Notes under the pieces: generated by a model
What the model was told of the DNA's origin: nothing
The model's input: only the letters and a program-made list of their open reading frames with translations
Databases searched by the model: none
Program-made: the position numbers and the translations under genes
Origin: Neurospora tetraspora
Lineage: Eukaryota; Ascomycota; Sordariomycetes; Sordariales; Sordariaceae
Length of the DNA stretch: 64,000 bases
Direction: 5' to 3'
Assembly (NCBI RefSeq): GCF_033439725.1
Contig: NW_026944387.1
Location: forward strand, 3,348,001 to 3,412,000
Shown: positions 45,003 through 56,638 of the stretch, piece by piece
Layout of the letters: each line of letters starts with the position of its first letter
Position numbering within the stretch: position 1 is the first letter of the stretch

Positions 45003-47006
45003 ATGTCGACGCAACAGCAAGCCATGATCATGGACACCATTGTGTCCATAAGGAAGACCCTCAAAAGGAAAGCTTATGGTAAGCTCAATTCGCTCTGTCC
45101 TTACACCGTGGTATTCCCAAGTTCGCGCTCCGTGACTAACCGTGTCCACCATCCACCCTCAACAGAATCCGACTCCGACTCGTCAATCGACCACAACACG
45201 AACCGAGGCTACAAGCTTAAGAAACGCGCACGATTTGTCAAACAGGGCCGTCTTGCAAACTCGAATGGACCGGCCGCCTACAAGGAGGTGTGTGAAACCC
45301 TACGCGCATGTACAAGGTGTCAGGCTACGTTGGGGAACCAGCAAGAACAAATGAAGGGGACGCACCAAGACTGATTCTTCTGTGAGTGCTACCAGGTCGC
45401 CGAACATGCGGGCTATCAGCGCGCCATCATCAACCAGAACCCGCCTCTCATCGACGAGGACGGCTACGATATCGATAGTGACGATAACGAAGAGCGCGTC
45501 CAGGAAGCAATCAGCGCTACCATGGAGGAGAACCCATACGCTTCGATCCTGTTAGAACGTGAGTGGACACAATATGTGCTGTGCTCGTCGATGTGAGTCG
45601 ACGTGCTAACATCAATCTCGACAGAACTTCTCGCGCCCCTTACATCCGTCACCGACCTACCGAATCACCCGACACTATCGCGACCATTCAAATCGAAAGC
45701 CTTGACCGAACTAGTAAACCAGGCCGCCGCCCTCAGCCGAAGAGAGAATGTTGCCTTGTGGAAGGTCAAACCGCTGCTCACCAAATTCGTCGGCGACAAC
45801 TCGTGGGCGCCGTGCGGCATGATGATTGAATCGAACGACCACGATCTCTTTGAGGATACCTCGAGCTTCATCAAATGGGTCAGCAATTGGATCCCGAATG
45901 CTGCTGACGCCGTGTCAGCTGGCAACAATACCAAGGCGATCGAGAATGGGCCTGTCGATGGCAACGAAAATGAGGCATCCGCCTCGGAACCGAAGGAGTC
46001 TGGTCAGACAAATGGTGACAAGGGGGAAAAGGCGCTTCCGGATTCAGTCCCTGACGACGAACACCTTCCTGATGCCGACGCAAACCCAGACGAGAAAGAG
46101 GGAGCCGAGGAGGACAGCGCGCCAAAGGTCAACGGAGAGAAGGCAACAGATGAAGATGTTGAGATGACCGAGCCCACACAACCAGTCGAGTCAGCATCCA
46201 CTGATTCCAAGGCGGAGGGTCCGCAACCCAACGGCGAGACAAGCAAGGATCCCGAGCAAGCGCAGCCGGAGGCCGTGACCACGGAGACGACCATACAAAG
46301 CGTAGACGAAAGTACGACCGCAGATCAACCGGCACAGACACCGGTGGATGGGCAGACAGAACCAGCAACGACGGTATCCGAAGACGTGGAAATGGCAAAT
46401 GCGCCCAACGGTGAAACTGCCAAGGAGGCGGCGGAACATCAACCAGCGGTCTCAGGTGCCGAGCCAGAGACGAACCCAGTTCAATCGGGGCACGAGCTCG
46501 AGCAACAACAACCAGACCAAGAACCTCAAGAGGAGCAGCTCGTCCATGGTGCAGAGGATTTGCGAGCCAAGCCTAATGCTCAACGTAATGCTGCGCTCAG
46601 CAGCGTGGCATCAGTAGCGGCACTACAGGAATTCCTCGACGAACCTTACATCCATCCCATCTTCCTGGCCCCACGAACTTCCCATCCAGACCGCGACTTC
46701 GGTCTCCCCGAGCAAGAAGCCGAAGACGTCCGCCGCCTGCTCCAGCTGTACGTTCAGAAGCAGGAAGAAGTCTGCCGCGGCACCCGCAAGCTATACGAGG
46801 GTCTGCGCAAGGCGGACCGGTACCGACAAACGGTGCTCTCGTGGGCCAGGGCCGAGGCGCACAGCGGGCCCAACCGCGACATGTCGGACGGCGAGGACTG
46901 GTACGACAAAGAAGAGTGGGGTTTGACAGAAGACCTGAAGAAGGGAGAGGATGAGGTGGAGGAGGAGACGGCTGTGACGCAGAAGAAGACGAGGAACCGG
47001 AAGTAA
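45003..47006 (+). CDS. Rxt2-like subunit of the Rpd3L histone deacetylase complex
   Basis: Four exons: 45003-45078, 45166-45287, 45396-45558 and 45625-47006, 580 residues. Introns have GTAAGC/CAG, GTGTGT/CAG and GTGAGT with GCTAAC/CAG, and rejoin KAY-ESDSDSS, AYKE-VAEHAGY and ILLE-QLLAPL. The RXT2 N-terminal domain (about 40-200) is recognisable: KKRARFVKQGRL, HAGYQRAIINQNPPLIDEDG, NPYASILLEQLLAPL, LWKVKPLLTKFVGDNSWAPC. About 215-445 is acidic and Pro/Gln/Glu-rich, probably disordered. A conserved C-terminal part follows (EFLDEPYIHPIFLAP and a helical ROLLQ-like segment, EDVRRLLQLYVQKQEEVCRG). Rxt2 is a scaffold subunit of the large Rpd3 complex, which deacetylates promoter histones. Confidence 0.88.
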
Positions 47007-48062
47007 GCAAAAACCAACTGCAAACCTCCCTCGTTAGCTTTTCTAGCTTTTGTGTCCCTTTCGTCTTATTTCCCTGCGTATAATTCTTGTTTCTATGACT
47101 TGTTGACTGTATATACGGCAGGCGGTCCTGAATGGACTTTTTCATGATGATGTATGTCTGGTGTAACATGGCTGGATGGGTGGATTGGCTTAAGAAGAAA
47201 TAAACGGAGTCATGGTGATGCTGGGTCGGGTCTGGGAGTTTGGCGCAACTGGCGAAGAGGAAGGGGGCATCAATGGGATGGATGTCTACCTAAGGATGCG
47301 CTCCTTGGAGAGCTGGTATAGCAGCAATTCAGCGTGTCTGTCCTCCTTATCATAACGGGACGACGCTTTATAATTGTTAGCATAGTAGGTTTTTGCTCAT
47401 AGTCAGATAGCATCAATCAATAGTGTACATTGGTGATGATCCCTAGAGGCATTCGGGATTCACGAATCGCACCTGTGGTGACGTCAGCTTTAACATCGGA
47501 TGGCACTTGACAGATTGATAGATCGCTCGCGTTGCGTGGCGTGGCATGGACATTTGTTTTAAGCTCAACGAGACGGAGACGGACCGAACAAGGTCCAGAT
47601 GATCAGATTGTCATTGAAATAAACTTACAACTGCTCATCAACCGGAACCCTGTGGGCATTATGAATCAATAACACCCTCAACCCACCATGTTCTACATGT
47701 CCGGAAAATGCAACGGTAGCAGATGTATGGTTGGCGATTGCGATGTGTAAGCGGAAGTCGGAAGCTCGAGGCGTGGTTGTGTTGATGGAACGAGCGAAAG
47801 AATACCCTTCGTCAGAGAGTCATCAAATGGTTCCTAATGTCCAATATCCATCTTGAGTGATCACCTCCCGTCGCCATCGGTATGTTTGCCCAAGAGCCAG
47901 TCAGTCAGTCAGTCGCACAGGCAAAATGCTACTACCTTCATCATGCGCAACAACTATCAAAAAGGGCATATATTCTTTTATGGAAGGTTCAAAAAGCATT
48001 TGTTCTCTTTTTTTTTTCTTAAAAAAATGGTCAAGGGTACCAAAGAAAAAAAGGAAGCCAAC
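47007..48062. other. Intergenic Rxt2-like gene to tRNA-Gly
   Basis: 3' flank of the Rxt2-like gene and T-rich (minus-strand) DNA downstream of the tRNA at 48063, which supplies pol III terminators. No coding potential was recognised. Confidence 0.5.
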
Positions 48063-48164
48063 TGCGCAGTCCGGGAGTCGAACCCGGGTCACTCGTTCAT
48101 TCTTTGCCCGCCACCTGTATCCTGTTTGGGAAACGAGAGTACTGAACCGCTATACTAACCGCGC
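48063..48164 (-). tRNA. tRNA-Gly (anticodon CCC), with intron
   Basis: The mature sequence is almost identical to that at 23508-23602: acceptor GCGCGGT/ACTGCGC, anticodon stem CTCGT/ACGAG, T arm CCGGG-TTCGACT-CCCGG. The loop again reads TTCCCA, giving anticodon CCC. The inserted intron is about 29 nt and differs from the other copy except for a shared GGGCAAAGAAT stretch near its 3' end. T runs follow on the minus strand. Confidence 0.92.
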
Positions 48165-48179
48165 TTTTTCTTGTGCTTT

Positions 48180-48411
48180 TCTTGTTAAAGATCTTTTTCA
48201 AACGGATCTTATTATAAAGGGCAAGAGAAGGTGGTTCAGGGAAGGTGCGGCAAGGTGCGGTAAAGCAGGCGGCTGTTTGCTGTGTGATGCGTGGGTTGCC
48301 GTTGAGGAACTGAAGGATCCATGGCACGGCAAGTACTCGAGGGTTGACAGGGAAGGTACGAGCTTTTGTGTGAGGAGTATGACGGGTGTTAGGTATGATG
48401 AACCTTTATGA
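48180..48411 (+). pseudogene. Divergent ORF remnant beside tRNA-Gly, paralogous to 23085-23460
   Basis: It reads away from the tRNA, as its partner does at 23.1-23.5 kb. One frame runs KDLFQTDLIIKGKRRWFREG, continues to CLLCDAWVAVEELKDPWHGK and ends ...TGVRYDEPL near 48411 without an obvious ATG. DNA identity to the partner is clear over about 100 bp next to the tRNA, then fades. No domain was recognised. Confidence 0.35.
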
Positions 48412-51400
48412 CCGAGAAGAGGCAGAAAGAAAGGAAATGAAGGAGCAAGTTCAAGTTAATGATAATCGGACAAGAGATTCCTCCTACCCACCGCCACGCA
48501 AACATTTCTCGTGAGAGGGATCCAATGATCCATGACGACAGAAAGCATCGATGACCTGCTGTCAGAAATTCTGTTGCGGGAATTGTTGATGGACAACGAC
48601 AGGCGTGGTGAGTGGTAACTTCTGAGCTAGCTGCCCGGCAAAGGACAGTCAGTCCAGTTAGTGATGAATCACTTGAGAACAGGATCTCGCTGTCGGGCCC
48701 AATGTCTTCAGTTTGGGTTTTTGAACACATGGGAAGACAGATTTAAGAGAACCAATTCGTTCGTTCGGCCTTGGACAAATTTGTTCGTCCAGGGTTATTC
48801 TGACTAATAAGGCTTAAAGAAAATGAAATAAATCTACGAAGGATAGGCAGGTAGTAAGGAGAAGTAGAGGTGGCTTTCAGCCGTACATTGATTGGGTTGC
48901 CAAACTCACTGACTGCCCCGGAGATACCGACATCAGGAAATGTCAACTCCGGAGTTTCATGGCATGGAAGTGGATCAGCAGTCATCTACTGAACTCGTCA
49001 TAGACTATCAGATAGCGCGTTATACGTACTTCTTCCTGATCATTGTTGCTCTTCGTATGCATAGGGGTTATGCAAACCCGCGGATTATTTGGTTGGAAGG
49101 CATGGTACCAAGCCTGTCGCAACGTTTGGATTGAGTGGGGAGGCCTCGTGGATGGATTCAAGAGGATTGCACAAGAAAGCCTACAATCAAACATAATTGT
49201 TATCTGTCCATATGTCCTTACCAGTGAGCACTACCTCTCTACCTTTACAGGCTTCCTGTGCTTCCAAGCTATGATGACTCTTGGCCATATTCGTAAGGTA
49301 ATAGGTACTCATCCAGCTACATATATCTCTCTATACGGCACCTCTCATGATACCTCCCTTCTCTTCTAGGAAGACCTCGCTTAAGCGAGCCAGCCCAAAG
49401 CGAGTAAGCCGGTGTAGAAGACGAGCATTCAGTCCCCAAGTGAGTAAGCCAAGACATTAATGTAGCTGCATCTCAATTTTGGGATTTGGACTTTATGATG
49501 GATGCTGGGTCACTGATTCTATCTTTTTCTTCCATCTTGGCCGGCTGGCTGTGTGGCTGGGCCAGGCCCGACGGTGGCAGCTGAAGAAATTCGTTGTTGA
49601 ATAGCACAGTCCATGGACTTACTTGATGTTATCTGTGATCTTAACCAAACCAACTGCCGTCAACATTTCGTTTTCTGGCGTTCTACGTTGGCGAAGACAA
49701 TGGAGTGGAGGTCTAGGGCAACTTCGTTCATTATGACCTTTATTCCACTCGGACGAAAAGATGTCTAAGTCGTTAATAGGATGGTGAATTATCGAGTTCT
49801 TGGTCTCTTCCAACACGCTGCTGAATGAAAGTGTAATTGGACGAAAAGGTGAGGTCGCATTGCTTACCTAGGTAGTCAACTGGACTGTATCTGGTATCAT
49901 GGAAGATAACCAGGCAGGATCATTGATCACGATGTCACATGATATTCGATGGCGGTACCGGAAAAAGCAAAACCAAGGACCTGTGAGTTCCTCATCGGTG
50001 GTCAGTCCCAATGATGTGAAGGAGGCCGCCGATCATACGACAAGAAAGATCGTGCGTGTGTGTGTGTGGTGAAGTCACTTTTCGAATTCGTAGTCGTCGT
50101 CGAGAAGGTTTGTACCTGCGGGGGTCAGTGGAAGTTGGGGGTCTCTATGTCCGTAATAGGCAATGGGGGCCGATGGGAAGAGTGGGGGTACGATTCACGT
50201 AACCGTTGTGGCGATCATTTCCCCCCAATCATTGTCGTCTCCGTGGGGCATCTTTACCTCGGTCGTATATTCCTGAACAATCCCGAGACGGGTGTAGCCA
50301 AGACATCCCTCATCACGAAGCTTTGAAGGTGTGTTTACCCCAGGCATAATATGTCATGTGCAAACGCAACGCTGCGGCAGTTCGAAGTTCGAGAGAAAGG
50401 CAGGGAACAAGGAGGGGAATGGGGGAAAAGGACCCCATGAACCGACGTGAATCATGGGGAAAATGGAGTCTGTTGCTGTGAGGAGAAACAGAATTGGTGG
50501 ATAAAGGTTGCAGTAGAGACGTATGTAAAGAATAGACTAGTCAGGGGTTTATGCGCTGGGAGTCCACGAGGTGTGCACGTCAGGTACCTAGACTACATGA
50601 AATCCGAAAAGTGAGGGGATACATATCCATTATCCAAGGCACAGCCCCCCCTCGAAACTCCAAGTTGGACTGTGGTCAGAGAACGACACTCGTCAGATTC
50701 GGCATCGAAAACCCGAAGTATAGGGCAAACGATCCCTACCCGCGGAAATGCCCCAATGGGCTGTCCAAAAGCAAGGCGAGCGGGATCGTGAGAAGTTACC
50801 ATATTTGTCAATGATGGTGAGGAAGCTGTAGAAGGGTAACACAACCGACGCTGGACTGATGGAACTTCAGCCCCTCGAGCCCCTCTCCGCGTCTCACACA
50901 CTCACCTCAACTTCCCGCCTTTTTTCTGCCCAGCTTTCAGTTACATACCTCTCTTTACCCCTCAACGTGCCTATCATCCCTGCCGAGGCCGCCTCGTGGT
51001 GCACGATGTGCACGATGACAGAAGATTGTCCAAATCCTCGTTAGCTTCCGCCGGATGGTCTCAAGGGCGGTACGTCTCCGGGTACTGTCTCTATACTGTA
51101 CGGTGTAAGTCGTTAGGGCTGTTGGACGTATCCGGACTACAGATCAATTCCCGACTCTCGTAGGCTTCAGAGTGGGTCGTTTGTTGGCCAATTTTGCGCG
51201 CCTCGTGATGTCTTTGTGCATACATTGGCCTTGAGTATGCAAGGAACCTTTTGGCCGTCTATTCTTGTTGCTGTTGAGCGTGGTCCTGCGTTGCATATCA
51301 AGGGTCGAATGTCTGTAGCACACCGTGTCAGAAGGAAAGGGGAAGGACAGAGTGTACTGTATCCCGGAAACATATCTTGTTCCAAACAACATGATCTCAC

Positions 51401-54400
51401 CCCCACGAAGCGGTTGACCGTAGCGGTTAGAGCTACGAACAGCAAGCGACGAGTATATTTGATCGCGGAGAGAATTACCACAGTAGCCGCTCCGCCCGGC
51501 CAAGGCCTTTATCGACGTGCACACTATTCAATCACTCCCAGGTGCGGCGAGTCTGACGTGCAGCAACAACCGAGTTCTTGGCTCAGACTCGATCGAATTG
51601 ACCAACATGGAGAGATGCACGAATGTAGGGCCTCCTTTGTGAACTCGATTGGTCGACTTTTCCCGTCAGATGACCGAAATATGCAAGTCGCTGTAAGGAT
51701 GGGACGTCGTGGGGGTCGGTATCGTTGCCCGTGCCGCTCCGGCACCGAAGTCGTTGATGCAGCGTGCCATACTTTTAGGTGGTGAGGTATTGTTTGAATG
51801 CTAACCTTCTGCATGCTTTCCGTCTTGCTGACTACTGCCATATTTATGGTGTCATGGTGGCATAGCATATGTCTGATTGAGTGATGCTTTTGGCTGAGCA
51901 AAACTCGGCTTGATATGAAGTGTATGCTGCTCAGCAGTCTGGACCATGCCATCAACAGTTCAGACCACCGTATTGGAGGCCTCAATTAGTAGGTAGCCGC
52001 GCCTACATCCAAAATATTCTTCATGGGACAAGCTGATGGTGGCGCCAAACCAGAGGATTGCATAATACATGGCAATCCAGCAAGTCAAACAACGGCGGCT
52101 GTTGCCGACGCTAGGGGAAGTGTGGTAGACTGCTGCCCAGCGAATGTCGGACCCGTTGGTACGGATGCAAATATGGTTGGTGTAACAGTTTGAGCCTCCT
52201 ACATGGGGCCCGGTCGATACCACTTGATTGGATTATGGATGACCCGTGGGTTTGTGCCTTGGCCGCTGGGGGCTTTCGCGGGGAGCATGCCCGCCACGTG
52301 GAGGACTTTTGGCTGCTCGCTTCTTTGACGATGTCGAGAGGCGGAACGGCTCCTGCGATGGTCCCGGACCCGATCGCCTTGCTCTGGTCCTTTAGAAATT
52401 ATCGGTGAGAGGATCAACTGCAGTTATCCGAGAGTGGGCATTCTACAGGTTGAGCCCTCGCAATGGGCCCCGATGGGATTTTAAGGTCGAGTACACTCAG
52501 GCATCTCTACTCTTGGCCCTGTCGGTATGCGCAACGTTCGATATCGAGGGCCAGGGGCAATGACGGATTCAGGCTTCAAGCCGTGGCTGTTTTCTAGGTG
52601 GTGGCTAGTTGTTAGGGAGTGCTACACAAGACTTGGGAGAACTGACCGTGACTAATATCTAGCAGCGGCCTAACACGCTATTGGTTGAGCCAAGAGCATC
52701 AGTTAGCAGCTCGACAGATCTCGGCAGTTCTCCGGTTGCCAGTGGCAGCTTTCGGGGTTTGTTCATAGGGTGGCGAGTTGTGTGACATAACATCTTGACC
52801 GAGTGAAGTGCCTGACGGAATATAAGGTGGACAGTCGGAAAACGGCAAAGGGAAATTGCGGGGAAGTTGAATTGATAGGTGACGGTTGGGTAGTAGATGG
52901 CAAATTCCATATCTTGTCGGCGTCTAGGGGTGGGTGGACTTGAAGTTCCAGAACTCGACCTCCTAGAGCGCAGTTGGTGAAAGGAATGTCGTCGCCGTCA
53001 AAGTAGGTGTCATGATACAAGAGACGATCATAAGGTGACAAGGCGCCGATCAATTGCGTGGCAGAACGAAACGAAACCCACTGGGAGATGTCGGGAGCTT
53101 GAAAAAGATGTCAAGTTGAATTGCCGTTATTGAATTGTCCGTTGAATTGGCACAAGGGAAAGAACGACTGAAGTTGAAGTGACGTTGGAAGTTGGGAGAT
53201 CTGCCTGGCCGGTGCGCAAGCTCCATATCCTATCAGCTGGGATCCACTAACATAAGGGATTCAGCAAGCGCTAATAGTAGTACCGCTAATTCAAGCCGAA
53301 AGTTGTTAAATGTGGTTAGCATCATAGCAGATCTTGCTAAGGAGATCTTGGTCTGATGTTTCCGAGACAGATCCATCCCATTCCCCAATACAAGCGGGAG
53401 CACAGACCCCTTTGCCCGCATTTTGACTTGACATCAACCTCAACTTGTCCCTCGGCCATCCAGCTCGGATCCAAGATCCCGTTTGGAGGACGTGATTTCC
53501 ATTCAGCACCTCACCGACAGCCGGAGCCAGATCCCAAGGTGCTTTTTCGGTCCCAAAACCAAGGCTCTCACCAAAAGACGTGCAGTACATCTAGCCTTGT
53601 TAGGTCTGGCCGCGCCGGTGGCTTGCATACGCCGATGTGTCCGGTAAGCTCGTTGCATTTGGTTGTATACCGTATACAGCTGAGTAAAGACGTACGGCCT
53701 CAAGCTTGTCGGTGATTGGAAGATGACTTGTAGCAGATTGCCTGGTTGCCTTGGGCCGGAACCGACTCGGCAGATTGCCTGTCCCACGACGTTATCGTCC
53801 ATAGATGGATGACATGATATCGCAGTCCATCTCCTTGGCCCAAAACCCATCACGATTATCCAAGCGTGCCCAAGACAATGCAAAGGACAAAGACAGGGTT
53901 GACGAGCTGGTACAGCAGTGGGCGGTTCCGGGCACTGCATATCACAAACGATTGGGACAACGTGGGGGTCTCGTCAAGCCCGGCTGCAGCTGAAATTGTC
54001 CACGGCAGTCATCAAAGAATGACTGGACTGAGGCCCAAAGAGACGCCCCTGGCAGGATGAAAAGATGTTTCATCTTCATCACGCCTGAGGTCGGTGATGC
54101 TGTGTTACCAATGGAGGCCATGCCATGTCCTGCCATGCCATGCCATTGATGCATCGCATGTGCTGCAAAGGCAGCAGCAATACTTAGCAAACAGTATTGC
54201 AGGAAGCTCAACAACACACTTGCCCCTCCAGTCAGGCTTCACAGATCCTACAACTGAATGGTTTCGAATCAATTAAACCCAGGCCATAATTTTGCCGTCA
54301 CGCGACCTGCTACCAGGTGAATGGTGGCCGAATGATAATTACACCAAGCAATGCGTGGCTTGCTAGCTGTAACGACGGCGCACTGGATACGTACAAGTGT

Positions 54401-55988
54401 TCGGTGTGGATATGGTATCGTTGACGACCTTGGCACAGTGCTCACCGTCCGTTGTTTACGCCAGAGGTACATCGCCAACGACGCCAAGTTCGCTGTCCTT
54501 TCTCCGCACTTTTCCGTTTAACTTTTTGGTGGTTTCTGCACTCCGCAATCCGCTTGTCCGGGGGCCGCCCCAGAGGAGGTACCGTAGTGGGGTACGTATC
54601 CCGCTCAGGTACCCCTGTCAGCAGCCTGTTAGTGCACCCAAGCTGGATTTGGATTGCTCATTCACGACGTGACACGATACAGAGAATTCGACACTTTTGC
54701 CTCCAAGCACATCAACGTGTCACGGTCAACTGGCCGACTCGTGACTTGAAGAATGAAGATAATCTCATTCCCACCGTGCTGGACGCAGTCACATTTCCGC
54801 CCACGCCGCCGTGCTACGACTCGGTAATCATCAGCCGGAGTGTGTTAGCGTTCGCTACACAAGACCTGAACTATCAGCGCACTAACCCCCACTGCAGGTG
54901 CCTCGCCAGGGAGTCGCCAGGGAGTCGCCGCGGCGGCACCCCCGCCGTCCACTCCCCAATCCCCATACCGGGCACCTACCAAAAATAGGACTGGTAGATC
55001 CAAGCGTGCCAAGCTGCTGGAACCTCGGGAGTTTCAGGGCCAGGGACAGCGTCCATGGTCCAGTCGTGGGAGGAAGGAAGGAGCGAGGGCAGTTATCGAC
55101 ACCACTCGCTCGCTCAACACCCGGGCGGCTCTTTCCCTTGGTGTGAAGAAGGAGAAACCAAGCAGAGAGGCACCTGCCACATGCGGTCCTCCAATTCACA
55201 ATCGGGAAAAAAAAATTGCTGTCAGGCAGAACAACTCACTTTGGAACGCGGCGAGACAATTCGAATCTGTAACTGGACTCTGTCCGGCCGGTCTTGTCTT
55301 GTCCGTCCACACTCGACACAGTACTCTTTCTCCAAGACATGATGGTGACCATTCTCCATTCGACATGTTTTTCGCACCAATCACGACCAATACTGCAATT
55401 GTCCTCAACACTTCCAATTCTGCCCTAGGAGCGTCAAGCTTGATCCAGTCCAGTAGAGGCATGGATGTCTGTCCGTCATGACAACATGAACATGACAACA
55501 GGGTCCAACATCAGCTCCGAGTAAGCAATCTCCAGGTATTCAACCCCCAGCGCGGGAATAGCAGCTTGCCAAGGTAAGCCGGGCCCCTCAACCGGACCTC
55601 GTTCGAGGGCCAGTTTTCCACTTTGCACATTGCTGATATCATACAACTTCCATAGCAATCAATCTCTCGATCCAGTCTCTGTGGGTGAGCCCTTGTGCGG
55701 CGCAGGAAAGCAGACAAAGCAGCGGCAAGCCAACTCTTCAAGGTCACTCGCGAATGCTGCCGTCCTCTCCCCTGTTGGCCTGTTCAACGCAGGCCGCAAA
55801 GCACGCATTCTGAATGGCCAGAAAAAGATATGCCAAAAGTGTCACCTGCCCCTCCAGTGCCCTCCACGCCAACCATTGACAACGCAAGCACACCCACCAA
55901 GACGCCCTTGACCATCCCGAACCGGACTCTCGCTGCCCCTCCACGGAGATGTTCGGTCGATATTGCCAGTCGAGGCCATCATTCAAGA
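48412..55988. other. Gene-poor region, nothing recognised
   Basis: More than 7 kb with only short, overlapping frames on both strands (maximum about 190 codons, many opening at non-ATG codons) and no recognisable domain. The base composition is ordinary, not AT-rich, so it is not an obvious RIP-mutated repeat. It may contain lineage-specific genes with introns, non-coding RNAs or decayed sequence that I cannot resolve. Confidence 0.4.
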
Positions 55989-56184
55989 TACCGCTTTATC
56001 TCACTCAACTGGGTTTTATCCTTCCCTCTTATAGTCTAGTACAGCCAGGTGGGCGCCTGCAACCAGGGTAATCAACGTGGCCGTGCAAGGAGGCTCGATT
56101 GGCTCACAAGGGTAAGAAAAGTGGCCTCCTCTGCTAGCGTGGCTGCTTGGTAAAAGATGTAGGTGGCTAGCAGGGTTGAACGGG

Positions 56185-56199
56185 CCGGATAAATCGACT
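56185..56199 (+). repeat. Internal inverted repeat, left arm
   Basis: CCGGATAAATCGACT is repeated inverted at 56517-56531. A further partial copy of the right-arm motif (AGTCGATTTAT) lies at 56496-56506. These sit inside the TIR element and could be the ends of an older nested element. Confidence 0.7.
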
Positions 56200-56425
56200 A
56201 TGTTCGATTCTTGATCGATTGTATGGGACCTATATAAATTGATAGCCAAGACCCCAAAGCTTGGTATCGCTTGGCATTACTCTCGCGCGGCCGCAACTAT
56301 CACCAAATCATTACTAAAGATATTATTTTGAACTACAATAATGAAAGTTCAAAACCACCTTTTTCAGAACGTTGAACTCTCATTCACACGCGGGGGCCTC
56401 TCACCGGCCCCCTGCACCCCCGGAA

Positions 56426-56469
56426 CTAACCCTAACACCTAACCCTAACCGCTAACCCTAACACTAACC
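56426..56469 (+). repeat. Interstitial telomere-like repeat (CCCTAA variants)
   Basis: About seven units of CTAACC type, three of them exact CCCTAA, the others changed by one or two bases (CACCTAA, CCGCTAA, CACTAA). CCCTAA/TTAGGG is the telomere repeat of Neurospora and most filamentous ascomycetes. The tract lies between the arms of the internal inverted repeat. Confidence 0.85.
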
Positions 56470-56638
56470 TTGGGGGCAGCCCGCGAAAAAGCTACAGTCG
56501 ATTTATCATGGCACACAGTCGATTTATCCGGTCCTCGGTTGAAAAGCGGGTTTAAGTGGGACCGGCGGCCCGGCTATACTATGGTGGATTTAGCGGGGCA
56601 GGGGGGGATAAAACCCAGTTGAGTGAGATAAAGCGGTA

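Larger units (their letters stand above)
55991..56636. mobile_element. MITE-like element with 31-bp TIRs and TA flanks
   Basis: CCGCTTTATCTCACTCAACT and the following 11 bases (55991-56021) are repeated perfectly inverted at 56606-56636. Both ends are flanked by TA (55989-55990 and 56637-56638), the target duplication of Tc1/mariner and pogo/Fot1-type elements. No transposase frame lies inside, so it is a non-autonomous copy. It carries internal inverted repeats and a telomere-like run. Confidence 0.8.

Noticed and set aside
54100-54160. CATGC-rich palindromic run considered as a CRISPR or attachment site
   Set aside because: Units are short, irregular and without spacers; the host is a eukaryote.
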